From Clostridia bacterium (lineage in GTDB: Bacteria > Bacillota > Clostridia > Oscillospirales > CAG-272): DNA of 64,000 nt. Positions 15,801 to 25,394 of this stretch are shown in pieces. Position numbers and translations under genes: made by a program. The DNA lies in assembly GCA_017501245.1 (NCBI GenBank), contig JAFVXI010000013.1, positions 1 through 64,000 on the forward strand, given 5' to 3'. The notes under the pieces were generated by a model that had not been told where the DNA came from, did no database searches, and was given only the letters and a program-made list of their open reading frames with translations. The first letter of the stretch is position 1. Every line of letters begins with the position of its first letter.

Positions 15801-18800
15801 GTCGCGGGGCGTGACGGTTACCTCTGCGGGGGTGATGGTCAGGATCCTCTCGTAGGTTGCCGTCTGACCGGAGAAATTACGGGCGTATCTATGTACTATA
15901 TTGTCCTCCGTCCAGTTGCCGCCGACCTGATCCCAGCTCTCGCCCTGTCTGCCGACCACGACGAGGTCGTAGGTGCCTACGTCATATATGGGCTCGGAAT
16001 AAATATCATTGTAGCCCTCAGACATATACTTCTCGCCCGTATCGGAGTTGACGAAATAAGCATCGAACTCGGACTCATGGAGGGCGTGGTTTGTCATAAC
16101 GTGCTCGGGATATATACCTCCGCCGTTATAGGTGAGGGTTACGGGAGAGATGCCGATGAAGTCCTCGAGGGTGGCGCCGTAGAAAACTACGGGATCGCTC
16201 TTTACGACCTCACCGCCGATAAGAGTGGTCGAAGCCGTGTGCGTTGACTTAGGATAATCGTAGACGATCTCCACGACGGCGGGAGTGAGTATCCTCTGGT
16301 TGCACTTGCCGCAGAAGACGTCTGCATCGCAGTATGCATGTGCAAAGCCCCACTCGAAGCCGTAGACCTCCACGGGATAGTGGATCATCTCGTCCTTTTT
16401 GTTGTTGGTGTAAATGGCGGGCGTTCCGTCGCAGTACTCGGTTATCCTTACGTATAAGGAGGAGGCGTTGCGGGTGGGATAGAGATCCCTTTCATCGCCC
16501 GTGACCGTCTGACGCCAGCCGATGCCGGGGCGCCTCTGGTTAAAGGTGTAGGAAACGAAGCCGGACGCAAAGGTGTCGGCACTGATATATCCGCCCTCAC
16601 CGTCCTCTGCCGCAAGGAAGAAGGAGGTGTCGTTTACGGGAGTACCAACGCCCGATGCGGGATAATAGACGGCGGAGTCGCCGACCGTAGGATAGGAGAA
16701 GGAGAGAAGGAGCGAGGAGTCAGCGTCTGCTGAGCCGAAATACGCTCCGACCGAGCCGCCACCGGAGGTGAGCTCTATCGATCCGTCAATGATGACGCCC
16801 TCGACGTCTACGTTCGTTGCCTTGCCGACAAGTGCGCCAACCGCGCCGCCTCCCTCGAAGGAAAGGTCGGAAATGTAAAGATTTGTTATCGTTACGTTCT
16901 CTGCATAAGCGATAATGCCTAAGGCGTCAGCCTCGGGATCGGAATAATCGATGCCGCTTATAGTAAACCTTCTGCCAAGGCTGTCGACCTCGCCGCGGAA
17001 GGGATGCTCCTCTGTTCCAAGGGGCTTGAAGTCTTTGCCGGAGAAGTCAATATCGTCGTCGATATAGACCGAATACTCCTCCCAGGGAGCGTAGTAGAAC
17101 TCGCCCTTTGCGATAAACTCCGACACCCAGAGCCAGTTGCCGACGTTCTTAACTCTGAATATCACGTTCTTGCCCGACATACTGATCTCGGGGGGCTGAT
17201 AGTGCGCCTCGTTTCTCGTGCAGATGCCATCCGAGAGGAAGTTATGGTCCTGGCTGTTTTCGTCATAGTTGCCGCACTTGCAGGGGATGTTGCAGGCGCC
17301 GACGAATTCACACGCCTCGCTCGGACCCTCGCTTCCGCAATCGGGGCAGACGCGGCGGTGGGTTGCGGCAGCATCGTCGTAAACGTAGTCGCCGTCCTCA
17401 AGATTCGGATGGTTGGAGCCGTCAAGCTCGCCGAAGCTCTCGCCGCAAATAGCGCAGCTGCCGAGTGCGGTACAGGTGGGGAGGCTGACGAAGCTGCCGT
17501 CAAGCGCATAATAGGTGTGAGCGCAATCGAGCTCTACCATATTGCTCGTGTAGGAGGGCATCCTCTCGTCAAGAGAGTTCTTCCTCTCCCAGAACACCAC
17601 GATGGTGTCCGTCGTCTCGTCGTAGTCGTCAGGGAGGGCAAACTGAGCGGTGAGTACCTCGGAGGAGATCTTCTCCTCGTCCTTTTCGTAGTAGCACTGC
17701 GGGATCTCGGCGATCGAGGCGTAGCTCTTTATACTGCCATCCTCACCCTTGATCATTACCGAAAGGTATTCTACCTCGTCCTCGCCGTACCAGACGGTCG
17801 AGCGGGAGCGGATGGCGCCCGAATACTTAAGGGTCACTATTCCGTCCTCGGTGTTTACGACCTCGGCGGTGAAGGCGGGGAGAGATGCGTAGCGGGGATC
17901 TGTGAAGGCAAGCTTATGCACGCCGTCGATAACCCTGTTGTAGCTGATGGCGTCGGTTGCGAGATTGAGAGCAAATCTACCGTAAACGCCCTCTGCCTCC
18001 GCAGGCAGGTCAACGAGACTGCCGTCAGCGTCGACGCCGACGACGATGTTGCCAAGATAGGACTGCTCACGCTGGATGAAGCCCTCGAGAAGCGCGGCGT
18101 TGTCTGCCGCTGCCTCTCTGAGATCGGTATACTCGTAGATGCCCGTACGGAGCCAATAGCTTACGCCCTCGCCCGTCAGAATGTACTGAGACTTATAATA
18201 GTCGCTCTTCGAGAGGCTGCCCATGTACTGATGGAACTCGCCGACAGAGAGCGGAAACAGCAGGCTGCCGACGAGGTTATCGGCCTTATCCGACTTTACC
18301 GCCTCGGGTGAAAGGGGATCGCCATCCGCAGGGGGTGCGTCGGTCTCAAAGAAGAAGAGATAATGGTCGCCAAACTGCTCAAGCTGAGGATAATCCTTAT
18401 AATCAATAGAGGCGAGGAAGTCCTCAAAGAGACCCTCGAAGTCTGCCTTGTAGTCGGACTTGGTTATCGGGACGAGGAAGTCCTCGGGCTCGGGGACGTC
18501 CTCAAAATTACTGCCGTAATGAGATCCTAAGAAATACTTACCGCCTGCGTCCTTAAGAGCGCTGAGCAGATAGATATTCTCGGTGCCGACGAACAGCTCG
18601 TATCCGTCGGTTTTCGGATAGAAGCGTGAGGGCTCTATCGCATTCTCGGTATAGAGGAGCATAGCACCCTCGGCGCCGGTGTTGTCCTTATCGTTATCGA
18701 GGACACGGCATATCACGCTTTCGTATCTTCTCGTGGAGGCGTTATAAACCTCGCCGAGGTAGACGTATGAGGTTGGGACCATATAATAGCCCTCCCCCGT

Positions 18801-18995
18801 CTCTACCCTCGTGGGATCGGAAATTCCGACGGTTCCGATATTGAAGCTACTCATTAACATAGAATCAAGCGTGGGCACGCTCGACGCCTCTGCGACAGGA
18901 GTAAGCGCAGCAAGCGAGACGCCGACGAGCATCATAAGCAGCACTGCCGCTACCGTCACCTTTCTTATTATATTTTTCATTCCGATCTTTTTCAT
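12834..18995 (-). CDS. Giant secreted protein with MBG-like domains and CxxC repeats
   Basis: About 2053 residues from the ATG (MKKIGMKNIIRK) at 18995, which has CGGAGG seven bases upstream; the longer frame adds 30 basic residues without a ribosome site. A signal peptide (VTVAAVLLMMLVGVSLAAL) is followed by a DUF6273-like region (~70-300). A GLUG/beta-helix-like stretch (~650-760) and MBG-type Ig-like repeats (~1080-1350) follow. Cys-rich segments occur at ~490-600 and, as a tandem array, at ~1620-2010: each unit has CCG, a GG-x-ATC motif, AxCExCGxxYGexD and an NH. A C-terminal membrane span ends in a short basic tail; no LPXTG is present. Third of three giant secreted proteins downstream of a TetR gene. 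An adhesion or surface-structure role is inferred. Confidence 0.75.
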   Translation of the reverse strand: MKKIGMKNIIRKVTVAAVLLMMLVGVSLAALTPVAEASSVPTLDSMLMSSFNIGTVGISDPTRVETGEGYYMVPTSYVYLGEVYNASTRRYESVICRVLDNDKDNTGAEGAMLLYTENAIEPSRFYPKTDGYELFVGTENIYLLSALKDAGGKYFLGSHYGSNFEDVPEPEDFLVPITKSDYKADFEGLFEDFLASIDYKDYPQLEQFGDHYLFFFETDAPPADGDPLSPEAVKSDKADNLVGSLLFPLSVGEFHQYMGSLSKSDYYKSQYILTGEGVSYWLRTGIYEYTDLREAAADNAALLEGFIQREQSYLGNIVVGVDADGSLVDLPAEAEGVYGRFALNLATDAISYNRVIDGVHKLAFTDPRYASLPAFTAEVVNTEDGIVTLKYSGAIRSRSTVWYGEDEVEYLSVMIKGEDGSIKSYASIAEIPQCYYEKDEEKISSEVLTAQFALPDDYDETTDTIVVFWERKNSLDERMPSYTSNMVELDCAHTYYALDGSFVSLPTCTALGSCAICGESFGELDGSNHPNLEDGDYVYDDAAATHRRVCPDCGSEGPSEACEFVGACNIPCKCGNYDENSQDHNFLSDGICTRNEAHYQPPEISMSGKNVIFRVKNVGNWLWVSEFIAKGEFYYAPWEEYSVYIDDDIDFSGKDFKPLGTEEHPFRGEVDSLGRRFTISGIDYSDPEADALGIIAYAENVTITNLYISDLSFEGGGAVGALVGKATNVDVEGVIIDGSIELTSGGGSVGAYFGSADADSSLLLSFSYPTVGDSAVYYPASGVGTPVNDTSFFLAAEDGEGGYISADTFASGFVSYTFNQRRPGIGWRQTVTGDERDLYPTRNASSLYVRITEYCDGTPAIYTNNKKDEMIHYPVEVYGFEWGFAHAYCDADVFCGKCNQRILTPAVVEIVYDYPKSTHTASTTLIGGEVVKSDPVVFYGATLEDFIGISPVTLTYNGGGIYPEHVMTNHALHESEFDAYFVNSDTGEKYMSEGYNDIYSEPIYDVGTYDLVVVGRQGESWDQVGGNWTEDNIVHRYARNFSGQTATYERILTITPAEVTVTPRDVFKYEDGDGRFAPSWTIDNEELYAGDFDVVYSEAPSALVGDYTLSVSVTSKSHGDNVIITLAKNTVIGSIIEKRNVYIRNVDYPTAFSYGEELLTPTADSFDMTPGAAFSYEWFELVENYNAVHTHLVPVDEPKDAGKYVLRAYAGSVGSLGASYVDVNVRIDPVELTVEYVLPEDVETATYYHDIYYLIDSLDEIGIRLTGFVNGDSESSLGISVKAALSDSIDLGPIDFDPARTNHYLSFEVIGDAPNYVIKRADSAEDVLVSLPGIGLPEIIEEEYSYDYENVGGFYQEVWGFRYSFSWPEPVVDGFELDKNAGQHWRYAITVYDVTYGVENKIAVNRFSVGRSDRLDENILTVRTKKAGSFLITIVATANAYYGNQIEIPGVENNEIITEIYFNIGINERADGDVDEIGDIGCYTVTVSSFGSSEGYESGEPDKVTSHEFYLAKEIQMFFKEVEYNISDRSFNFDIEDIYKHVIMEAGGVFRLGHKLVDVEFYVNTNPYNTYLYPSGYVKVTGFTVVDELGNDVSYLYVPKDFDTDLVDHLGDGIGTAHVFDTPCDTECNIDGCGYTRAVGHAGDASGVGSCHKAYICEICGAAYEPEEPRHTSSETVIFRCGEDVAYHEVVYTCCGEVAYREAHYGGKATCKTLAVCEGCGRSYGELDPTNHEETSTCQSVSDSEHKISYPCCGDSYNEAHFGGEATCKAKAVCEGCGAGYGDVDPDNHLDEIEAEVNPDNPDMHIKVYICCGVSTDEAHYGGEATCEAKAVCEACGTTYGETDKDNHTSDALTYEINEENASMHDAFYVCCGEYAGKRYHEGGTATCTSGAICNECGAAYGDVDPTNHESDKFVYLADDVDPATHIKLYACCGEEAERSAHTFGEADCTVGAVCTLCAMADGKLSEHRYPNECAHVCEVCNRSTRAESFHTDANGDESCDICGEHTPKQGISGGAISGIVTGSTVALGAGGFSLFWFVLKKKSWIELIAFFR

Positions 18996-19146
18996 ATTCG
19001 GCCTCCGATTCAGTGGGTTTATAGAGCCTGCTCCCTCGAGCCTGCTCCGTCGGGAGCGCCGACGGGGATGGCTTTTCATCCTCATCGGGCTCTCCTCGGG
19101 TTATTGATTTTGCTTGGAGTGATATACTTTATTGAATGCTGTTTTC

Positions 19147-19166
19147 GGAGCGGATGCTCCTTTTTT
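19147..19166 (+). other. Reverse-oriented terminator-like hairpin
   Basis: GGAGC-GGAT-GCTCC followed by six T on the plus strand, while both flanking genes run on the minus strand. It would stop antisense transcription, or act as an intercistronic stem on the sense mRNA. Confidence 0.5.
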
Positions 19167-19186
19167 CTTGTTGATTTTGAGTGGCT

Positions 19187-22100
19187 TTACTCTTCCTGCC
19201 CCTCGTCGCCGCCCTCGGGTGTGTCGCCCTGCTTTTCATCGGGCTTCGGGAGAGATTCTGCGAGGCTGCGCCTTCTGCGAAGGTATTTAAGCAGCATAAG
19301 GATGCCGAAGGCGATGCCCAGTGTGCCAACGGTGGCAACGGGGATTATCCAGGTCAGGTGATCGAAGCCTCTCGTGTCGTGCCTTACGGAAACGGTGCCG
19401 TCAAAGCTTCCTATGCCCGTGACGGTGACTATCGCCAGGCTTCCGTCGGGAGAATGCTTGATCTCGAGGGTGTAGTCGGTGCCCTCGGTGAGAGTCTGCT
19501 CGCCGAATTTAACGCTGACGCTAAGCTCCTCCCTGCCGCTGACCTCTACCTTAAGGGTCTCGACGGATACGGGGGAGACGGTGAAGCTGATCACCCTCGT
19601 GCCGACGCACTTGCCGTCGGCGGTCGCACTGATTATAGCGGAGGCCACTCCTGCGTCTACGTTGTTTACATAGCTGACTACGTAATCAACTCCCTCGGTG
19701 AATGCTATTCCCTCGCCGAACACGGGGCTCGGGGTATGTGCCTCGCCGGTGTAGGTCAAGCCGCCCTCGGGGATATCGAGGCTTACCTCGACCTCCATAA
19801 GGTCAACGGTTATCAGCTCTACGACTGCAGTTCTGCCGCCGAGGGACGCCATTACGATGCCCTCTGCGCCGCTGTCGCCGGTGAGAACGCCGTCAGCGCT
19901 TACAGATGCGCTCTTTGAGATGATCTGGCTAGACCATACGACGCTCGACGCAGCCGCGGAGCCCTCGTTAAGGGTTACGTAGCGATCGCCGGATCTGAAC
20001 GCCATACGGAGCTGCTTTGCATCCTCGCCGCTGACGATGGCGTCGATCTCTCTGCCGCCGTAGAGTATTACGGGCTTGAGATCCTCGGCGCCAAGCACCG
20101 AGTTTGTGAGGGTTGCTCCGAAGGGCATGCTGACGTTGCCGACCGCATCGTAGGAAAGAACTCTGATGCTCTGGTAAGCGAGGCTCTCGTCAAGTGCGAC
20201 GTCTGCCTCGAACGCTCCGTGTCCGTCCGCCACAAGGGTGGTTGCAAGCTCGCCCTCGACGTAGATCTCTACCTTAGCGTAAGCCTCGGTCGAGCCGATA
20301 ACGGTGGTTTTGCCGCCGTCGAAGAAGCCGCCGCCCGTGGGCGAGGAGAGGAGGAGTGCGGGTGCCTCGGTGTCTACCGAGAACTGATATCTTGCGCTGA
20401 AGGCGTCGTTGGTCTTGCTGACACCCTCAAGGGTTACGGTGTAGATGCCGCTCTCAAGATTGTAGAGCCTGATGCTGCCGCCCGTGTAAGCGACCTTAGC
20501 GCCGTCGCCGATGCGGTAGTAGGCGCTGCCGAGCTGCTCAACTCCGCCGATCCTTATCTCGGGGGATGCTGTTCTGACCGTGTCGACCTTCTCTGCTACG
20601 TCGCCGATGGAGAGGCTGACCGAGCCGTCGATAGAGAACTCGGGAGTGATCTTAGTGGGCATGACCATCATGACCTCGTTAGAGAATACGGGGTCGGAGA
20701 GGAGGATGGAGCCATCCTCCATTTTTACGAAGGTCTGTACCGAGACGGAATATTTCTTTCCTGCCTCGAGACCGACGTAGGTGGTTATCTCGCCGCCGTC
20801 GTCAGCGGTGGAGACGTTGGAGGTCCTGCCGCCGAGGCGGAATTTGTGAGTGAGAGAGGAGTAATTCTGCTCGCCAAGCTCGTGGCGCTGCTCTACGAAC
20901 ACGGTTGCCGCTCTGCCGCCCTCGCCGACCTCCCACACGGTAGTTACGAAGCCGTCTCTGTCGGTGGTGTCGGTGTCGGTGGTAAGGGTGACGGTGTAGT
21001 CGCCCGAAAGAGTGATAGATGCAGATGCGGGAGCCTTGGGCTGATCGGGGTTGACGTAGGTGAAGGTGGCGCTTGCCATCGGGCTTGCCAGCTCCTCGCC
21101 TGCCGAATCAAGCACGGTGCCGACCGCCTTGACGGTGTAGTCACCCGAGGGCATATTGAGAGGAATGCTGATAGGCTGATCGGTGACGCCGCTCTCGGTG
21201 AGGCTTGCGGGGTCGACCTCTGCGAGGAGGTAGAAGGCTCCGTCCGCCGTTTCGGCAAGGATCTTCATCTCGGAGAGCTGATCGACGCTCTTACCGCTTA
21301 CGCTGACGGTCTTAAGATCCTCGCTGACCGATACGGTGTAGAGGTCTGCAACTCTCTCTATGCCCATAAGCTTTACGGTAGACCATACGCCCGAGGAGAG
21401 AGTGATCTCCTTGCCGAAGTAGGCATCGTCGGTTACCGAGAGGCTGACCGAGCCTATCTTCGACTCCTCGTCGTAGATGAATATTGCGTTAGTTCCTATA
21501 TTTTCCTCGTGATCTGCGGGGAAATCGTTATTATACCATACCGTGGGGTAATCTACTCCGTCGACCTTCATCGTGACGAGGTTCTTGTAGTCCTCAGCCA
21601 TCATAGCGTTTTCAGCCGTGAAGCGGATGCCGATAAGAGCGTCCTGCCCACTGTTTTCGGGGAGGGTGAAGCTATGCTCGGTTCCGTCCGAGGAGGTCGT
21701 TATCTGCGTGTCGTCGATGGCCGCACCCTCGCTGAGAGTGGTTAAGCGCATGTAGAGCGTCTTGCCCGTGCGCTCGTCGGTGTAGATGGGGTAGGAAGCC
21801 TGCTTAGGCTTGTTTTTATCATCCTCGGGAAGAGGAGTCGGGACGTCGTAGCTCTCGCCGAGATCGACCTTTACGCTCTCGCCCCAATAGTATCTGATGC
21901 CGACCGCTATGCCGATGACGCTGACCGACGCCCAGACCTTTTCGGTGCTGATGCCGACCGCCGCCGAGCCTATCTTCGTTCCGCCTATGAACCAGATGAA
22001 ATCGGGGATCTTGACGGTTGCGCTTGCATATGCGCAGAAGTAGAAGCCGTCGTCGCTTTCCTCAAGGATAATTCCTCCCTCTCCGATGATACAGTCGAGG

Positions 22101-25100
22101 ATGTCGATGCGGATAGCGAAGGAGATCGAGAAATCCGGATACCAATAAACGCTTCCTCCAACGCTGTCGATGAGGGTTATGCCCGCTATGGATACGTCAC
22201 GCATATATCCCTCGATGCCCCTCATAGAGAGGCTGAGGTCCGCCCTTGCGGAGAGCTGGCTGAAGAGAGCAAACTCGCCGCTGATGATAAGAGTGAGAGG
22301 GGGGATAACGTCGGTGCCGAAGAAGGACTCGTACATATCGGTGATGCCTGCGCCCGCACCCTTGACCCAGAATACCATAAAGGGATCAATGGGGATGCCG
22401 GGCTCAATGCCGCCGACGAAGAAGCGGATAGTGTCGGGGACGGGGATGCCGTTATAGCTCTTGAGTGCAAGCTCGACCTCCATCTCAAACACCATCATAT
22501 CCGCTCTGCCCTCAACTCCGAACTCCCAATAGTCGTTGATGACCTTGAGCGAGAGAGTTCCCTCAATGTAAGGGAGGGGATCGGTGTAGGAGGGGATGCC
22601 GACCTCGATAGAAGTGTTAAAGCCGATGAAGCCGCCCGCACCGAAGAGAATGTCGTCCATATAGAGGTTGAGCGTTCCTATCTGCTCACGTCTCCACTGC
22701 GACTGATCCTTGGCATACTGCGTGTCGGTGGCTCTGAGCTGCTGAGCGGTGTACTGACCTAAGCCAAGCTCTCTGTACTGCGTCTCCATCTTGGAGTAAT
22801 GCCTCTTGTCGCCGGCTATGCCGGGAGGCACGAGAATAGAGGGATCGAGAGCTGCGCCGAAGGAGATGACCCTTTCAAGCGAGCCGCCCTGCTCCATAAG
22901 GCAGAACTGACCGTAGCGGAAGTTGAGGAGAAGCCCGACGAGCGTCTGCATTCCACCTGCGGCACCCGGCCAGAGGAGAGTGATCTCCTTGCCGTCCTCG
23001 CCGTCGACCTTTTCGCCCTGCTCGTTGTAAACGGGGAGGCTGTATTTAGTTCCCTCGTCGAAGGAGGTGATAGCGAGAACGCCGTCCCAGACCTTGGTGT
23101 TTGCGCCGACGGTGTATACCTTACCGTCGATATCGACGTCGATGGCGACCTGCTTATCGCCCTCGAAGCGCTTGGTGACGGTTACTCTGCCGTTTTTGAC
23201 CTCCAGAGTGTCGTTGATGATGATATGCTCGCCGTTCAGAAGAGTGAGAGCCTCTGCCTTATATCTGCCCTGCTCCTCGGTGGAGAGGACGTTGAAGTCG
23301 CCCCTCATAACGAGCATTATGTCCTCGGTGGCGGTTCTCGTATTGAGATAATCCTGCTCCGTAGGATAGTTTACGATGTCGTAGCTCGTGCCGTCACGCT
23401 CGATGGTTACGATGCCGTACATTCCCGAGCTGACGTAGCCGGGGTCACCGGGCTTGGGAACGTCGGTTACGGTGAGCTTGAGCGCCTCGGGGAGCATATC
23501 CTCCACGGTAAGGTCGTTCCAATCTATGACGACCTGATAGGTAGTTGTGGAGAGAGTCTGATCTATGACTAAGGTAGCCATATTAAGCTCGGTGTTGATG
23601 ACCACGCGGTCCATATCGAGGACCACGTCCTCGCCGCCGTTTGCGGGACGGAGGAGGATTCGGTACTGCGATTTATCTCTGATGAGCCCGAAGCTCGAGC
23701 CGGTTACGTAGCATATTCTCGTGCCCTTGTGGAAAACGGTGTCGGGTGTCATACCGGTAAAGCCGACGCTCGCACCCTCGGCACCGGGGCAAAGAACGTA
23801 TATTTCATCCTCTATAACGGTGTTGTTCTCGTTAAGAGTGATACTGTCGAGATTTGAGACGTTGTAGACGACTACCCTGATCTTGCGATAGCCGGTTGCA
23901 ACGGTGGGATCGATGCGCATATCGAAGCGCACGTCCCTGGTTTCACCCGCCTTCAAGCCGTCGATAAGCTTGTAGTAGGGATTGACGGGGGAAACATCGT
24001 AGCGGAAGTTACTTCCGTCGTGAGGAATTACCTGCTCCTCGGGGTAGATGGCAACCGCAAGGCGCTTGATCTCTGCGTCCTTGATGTTCTGCACCTTTAT
24101 GGTGGTGGAGAAGTTGCCGGGGAGGCTGCCGTTTATGTCCTTGTAGGCGTCGCCCGCATTGTTGAAGAACATACTGCCCGTGGTGGTGTAGTTGAGGGCA
24201 ACGTCGGCATCGCCTGCGTTGTAGTTGGAGTAAACGCCGTAATAGAGCGCCGCACCCGTGCCCTCGGACTCAGCCTCTATACCACCCATATCGTAGTAAA
24301 GAGCGACTGCGCTGTCGGCGGTGAGATGATCTATGCTGCCGGTAGCCTCGGTGAAGTCGGCGGGGTTGTTTGCCGGGGGCTGATAGTCGAATACGGTGGC
24401 TGCGAGGCTGCCCCAATGTGCGAAGGTGACCTTAGAGGGGACTATCATCTCGCCCGCTACGCTTGCGTTGAGCGTATAGGCGGTGACGGTGGGTGAGGTG
24501 AGATCGTCGTAGGCGAAGAAGTAATTATAATACTCACTTCCCGAAACCGTTCTCTCACGTCTGACCTCTACGTAGCTGCCGTCGTTCTGACCGAGCATAT
24601 AGTAGCCGTAGTCCTTGGTGCCGAGGGCGGTGTCCATCATTACCCTCGCCTCAACAGAATCAACGGCAGCACCGGAGGTGTTGGTGGCGGAATAGCTGAT
24701 ATAAGCCATACCGTGCTGATAGGTGTCGGCGCCCATAAGAGCGATGACCTGGCGGAAGAGTATGCCGTCTACCGTCCACTCAGCGGTTATTGCGTTGTCG
24801 GCGTTTCTGATCACTGTGACCTCGGAGGTGTCCTTGCCACGGAAGGAGTAATCTCTGCCGAATATGTAGTCGGAGACCTCGCTGCCCCTCTTCACACGGA
24901 AGGAGGTGAAGGAGGTGTCAAAGTCGGATGCCGAATAGACGAGATCCTTGCCGTTATCCGACTTGGTGAGGACGTCGCCCTCGTCGGTTCCGATATAGAA
25001 GCCGCCGTTCTCGGTAGAAACTCTGACCTTTATATAACCGTCGGTAAGCTCAATATACCCCGGGCCGTTCGTTGAGGTGATGGATCCGCCGCCGGCTCCA

Positions 25101-25219
25101 CCCTCCTCGCTGTTTCCGACCGCGCTGACGCCCTCTGCAAGCAGAGTGACGGGAACCGATGCAAACAGGACGGTAAGCACCAGAAGAGCGGTCAATATTT
25201 TCGTTAAGGTTTTTTTCAT
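19187..25219 (-). CDS. Giant secreted Ig-like-domain protein with C-terminal membrane anchor
   Basis: 2010 residues. A clear signal peptide (KILTALLVLTVLFASVPVTLLA) begins at the ATG chosen, which lies 8 bases after GGGAGG. The N-terminal ~1100 residues are beta-rich and carry no motif I can name. After ~1440 there are Ig/FN3-like modules, including one that begins DTEAPALLLSSPTGGGFFDGG (a big-Ig/HYR pattern), then a VEVSLDIPEGGLTYTGEAHTP segment like a YDG/MBG repeat. A membrane span near 1955-1975 is followed by RRRR and a hydrophilic Glu/Gln-rich tail. No sortase motif. Second gene of the three-gene giant-protein run; 175 bases after the 2662-residue gene. Likely cell-surface; ligand unknown. 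Confidence 0.7.
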   Translation of the reverse strand: MKKTLTKILTALLVLTVLFASVPVTLLAEGVSAVGNSEEGGAGGGSITSTNGPGYIELTDGYIKVRVSTENGGFYIGTDEGDVLTKSDNGKDLVYSASDFDTSFTSFRVKRGSEVSDYIFGRDYSFRGKDTSEVTVIRNADNAITAEWTVDGILFRQVIALMGADTYQHGMAYISYSATNTSGAAVDSVEARVMMDTALGTKDYGYYMLGQNDGSYVEVRRERTVSGSEYYNYFFAYDDLTSPTVTAYTLNASVAGEMIVPSKVTFAHWGSLAATVFDYQPPANNPADFTEATGSIDHLTADSAVALYYDMGGIEAESEGTGAALYYGVYSNYNAGDADVALNYTTTGSMFFNNAGDAYKDINGSLPGNFSTTIKVQNIKDAEIKRLAVAIYPEEQVIPHDGSNFRYDVSPVNPYYKLIDGLKAGETRDVRFDMRIDPTVATGYRKIRVVVYNVSNLDSITLNENNTVIEDEIYVLCPGAEGASVGFTGMTPDTVFHKGTRICYVTGSSFGLIRDKSQYRILLRPANGGEDVVLDMDRVVINTELNMATLVIDQTLSTTTYQVVIDWNDLTVEDMLPEALKLTVTDVPKPGDPGYVSSGMYGIVTIERDGTSYDIVNYPTEQDYLNTRTATEDIMLVMRGDFNVLSTEEQGRYKAEALTLLNGEHIIINDTLEVKNGRVTVTKRFEGDKQVAIDVDIDGKVYTVGANTKVWDGVLAITSFDEGTKYSLPVYNEQGEKVDGEDGKEITLLWPGAAGGMQTLVGLLLNFRYGQFCLMEQGGSLERVISFGAALDPSILVPPGIAGDKRHYSKMETQYRELGLGQYTAQQLRATDTQYAKDQSQWRREQIGTLNLYMDDILFGAGGFIGFNTSIEVGIPSYTDPLPYIEGTLSLKVINDYWEFGVEGRADMMVFEMEVELALKSYNGIPVPDTIRFFVGGIEPGIPIDPFMVFWVKGAGAGITDMYESFFGTDVIPPLTLIISGEFALFSQLSARADLSLSMRGIEGYMRDVSIAGITLIDSVGGSVYWYPDFSISFAIRIDILDCIIGEGGIILEESDDGFYFCAYASATVKIPDFIWFIGGTKIGSAAVGISTEKVWASVSVIGIAVGIRYYWGESVKVDLGESYDVPTPLPEDDKNKPKQASYPIYTDERTGKTLYMRLTTLSEGAAIDDTQITTSSDGTEHSFTLPENSGQDALIGIRFTAENAMMAEDYKNLVTMKVDGVDYPTVWYNNDFPADHEENIGTNAIFIYDEESKIGSVSLSVTDDAYFGKEITLSSGVWSTVKLMGIERVADLYTVSVSEDLKTVSVSGKSVDQLSEMKILAETADGAFYLLAEVDPASLTESGVTDQPISIPLNMPSGDYTVKAVGTVLDSAGEELASPMASATFTYVNPDQPKAPASASITLSGDYTVTLTTDTDTTDRDGFVTTVWEVGEGGRAATVFVEQRHELGEQNYSSLTHKFRLGGRTSNVSTADDGGEITTYVGLEAGKKYSVSVQTFVKMEDGSILLSDPVFSNEVMMVMPTKITPEFSIDGSVSLSIGDVAEKVDTVRTASPEIRIGGVEQLGSAYYRIGDGAKVAYTGGSIRLYNLESGIYTVTLEGVSKTNDAFSARYQFSVDTEAPALLLSSPTGGGFFDGGKTTVIGSTEAYAKVEIYVEGELATTLVADGHGAFEADVALDESLAYQSIRVLSYDAVGNVSMPFGATLTNSVLGAEDLKPVILYGGREIDAIVSGEDAKQLRMAFRSGDRYVTLNEGSAAASSVVWSSQIISKSASVSADGVLTGDSGAEGIVMASLGGRTAVVELITVDLMEVEVSLDIPEGGLTYTGEAHTPSPVFGEGIAFTEGVDYVVSYVNNVDAGVASAIISATADGKCVGTRVISFTVSPVSVETLKVEVSGREELSVSVKFGEQTLTEGTDYTLEIKHSPDGSLAIVTVTGIGSFDGTVSVRHDTRGFDHLTWIIPVATVGTLGIAFGILMLLKYLRRRRSLAESLPKPDEKQGDTPEGGDEGQEE

Positions 25220-25312
25220 TTTATGAAACCTCCCGGGGTTGATTAATGTTTCTTTTTCTTACTTTTGTCTTTCGGGCTTCCCTCTTGTGATTTATAGAGG
25301 AGAAGCTCTTTT

Positions 25313-25335
25313 GCGGCAGGTGCTGCCGCTTTTTT
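25313..25335 (+). other. Reverse-oriented terminator-like hairpin
   Basis: GCGGCA/TGCCGC stem with six T on the plus strand, in the gap between two minus-strand giant genes. Next to it (about 25340-25380) is a second, GC-rich hairpin without a T run. Confidence 0.5.
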
Positions 25336-25394
25336 CTTTTCCCGAGGAGCGCTTTGGGAGCGCCCCTCAGGATCGGGCTTTACTTTTCCTCGGC

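Noticed and set aside
17004-18311. 435-codon plus-strand frame opposite the 2053-residue gene
   Set aside because: It is an antisense shadow of a GC-rich coding frame: no ribosome site, no recognisable domain, and the minus-strand frame has a signal peptide and clear repeats. The same applies to the long plus-strand frames at 12978-14168, 20219-21745 and 22799-23572.
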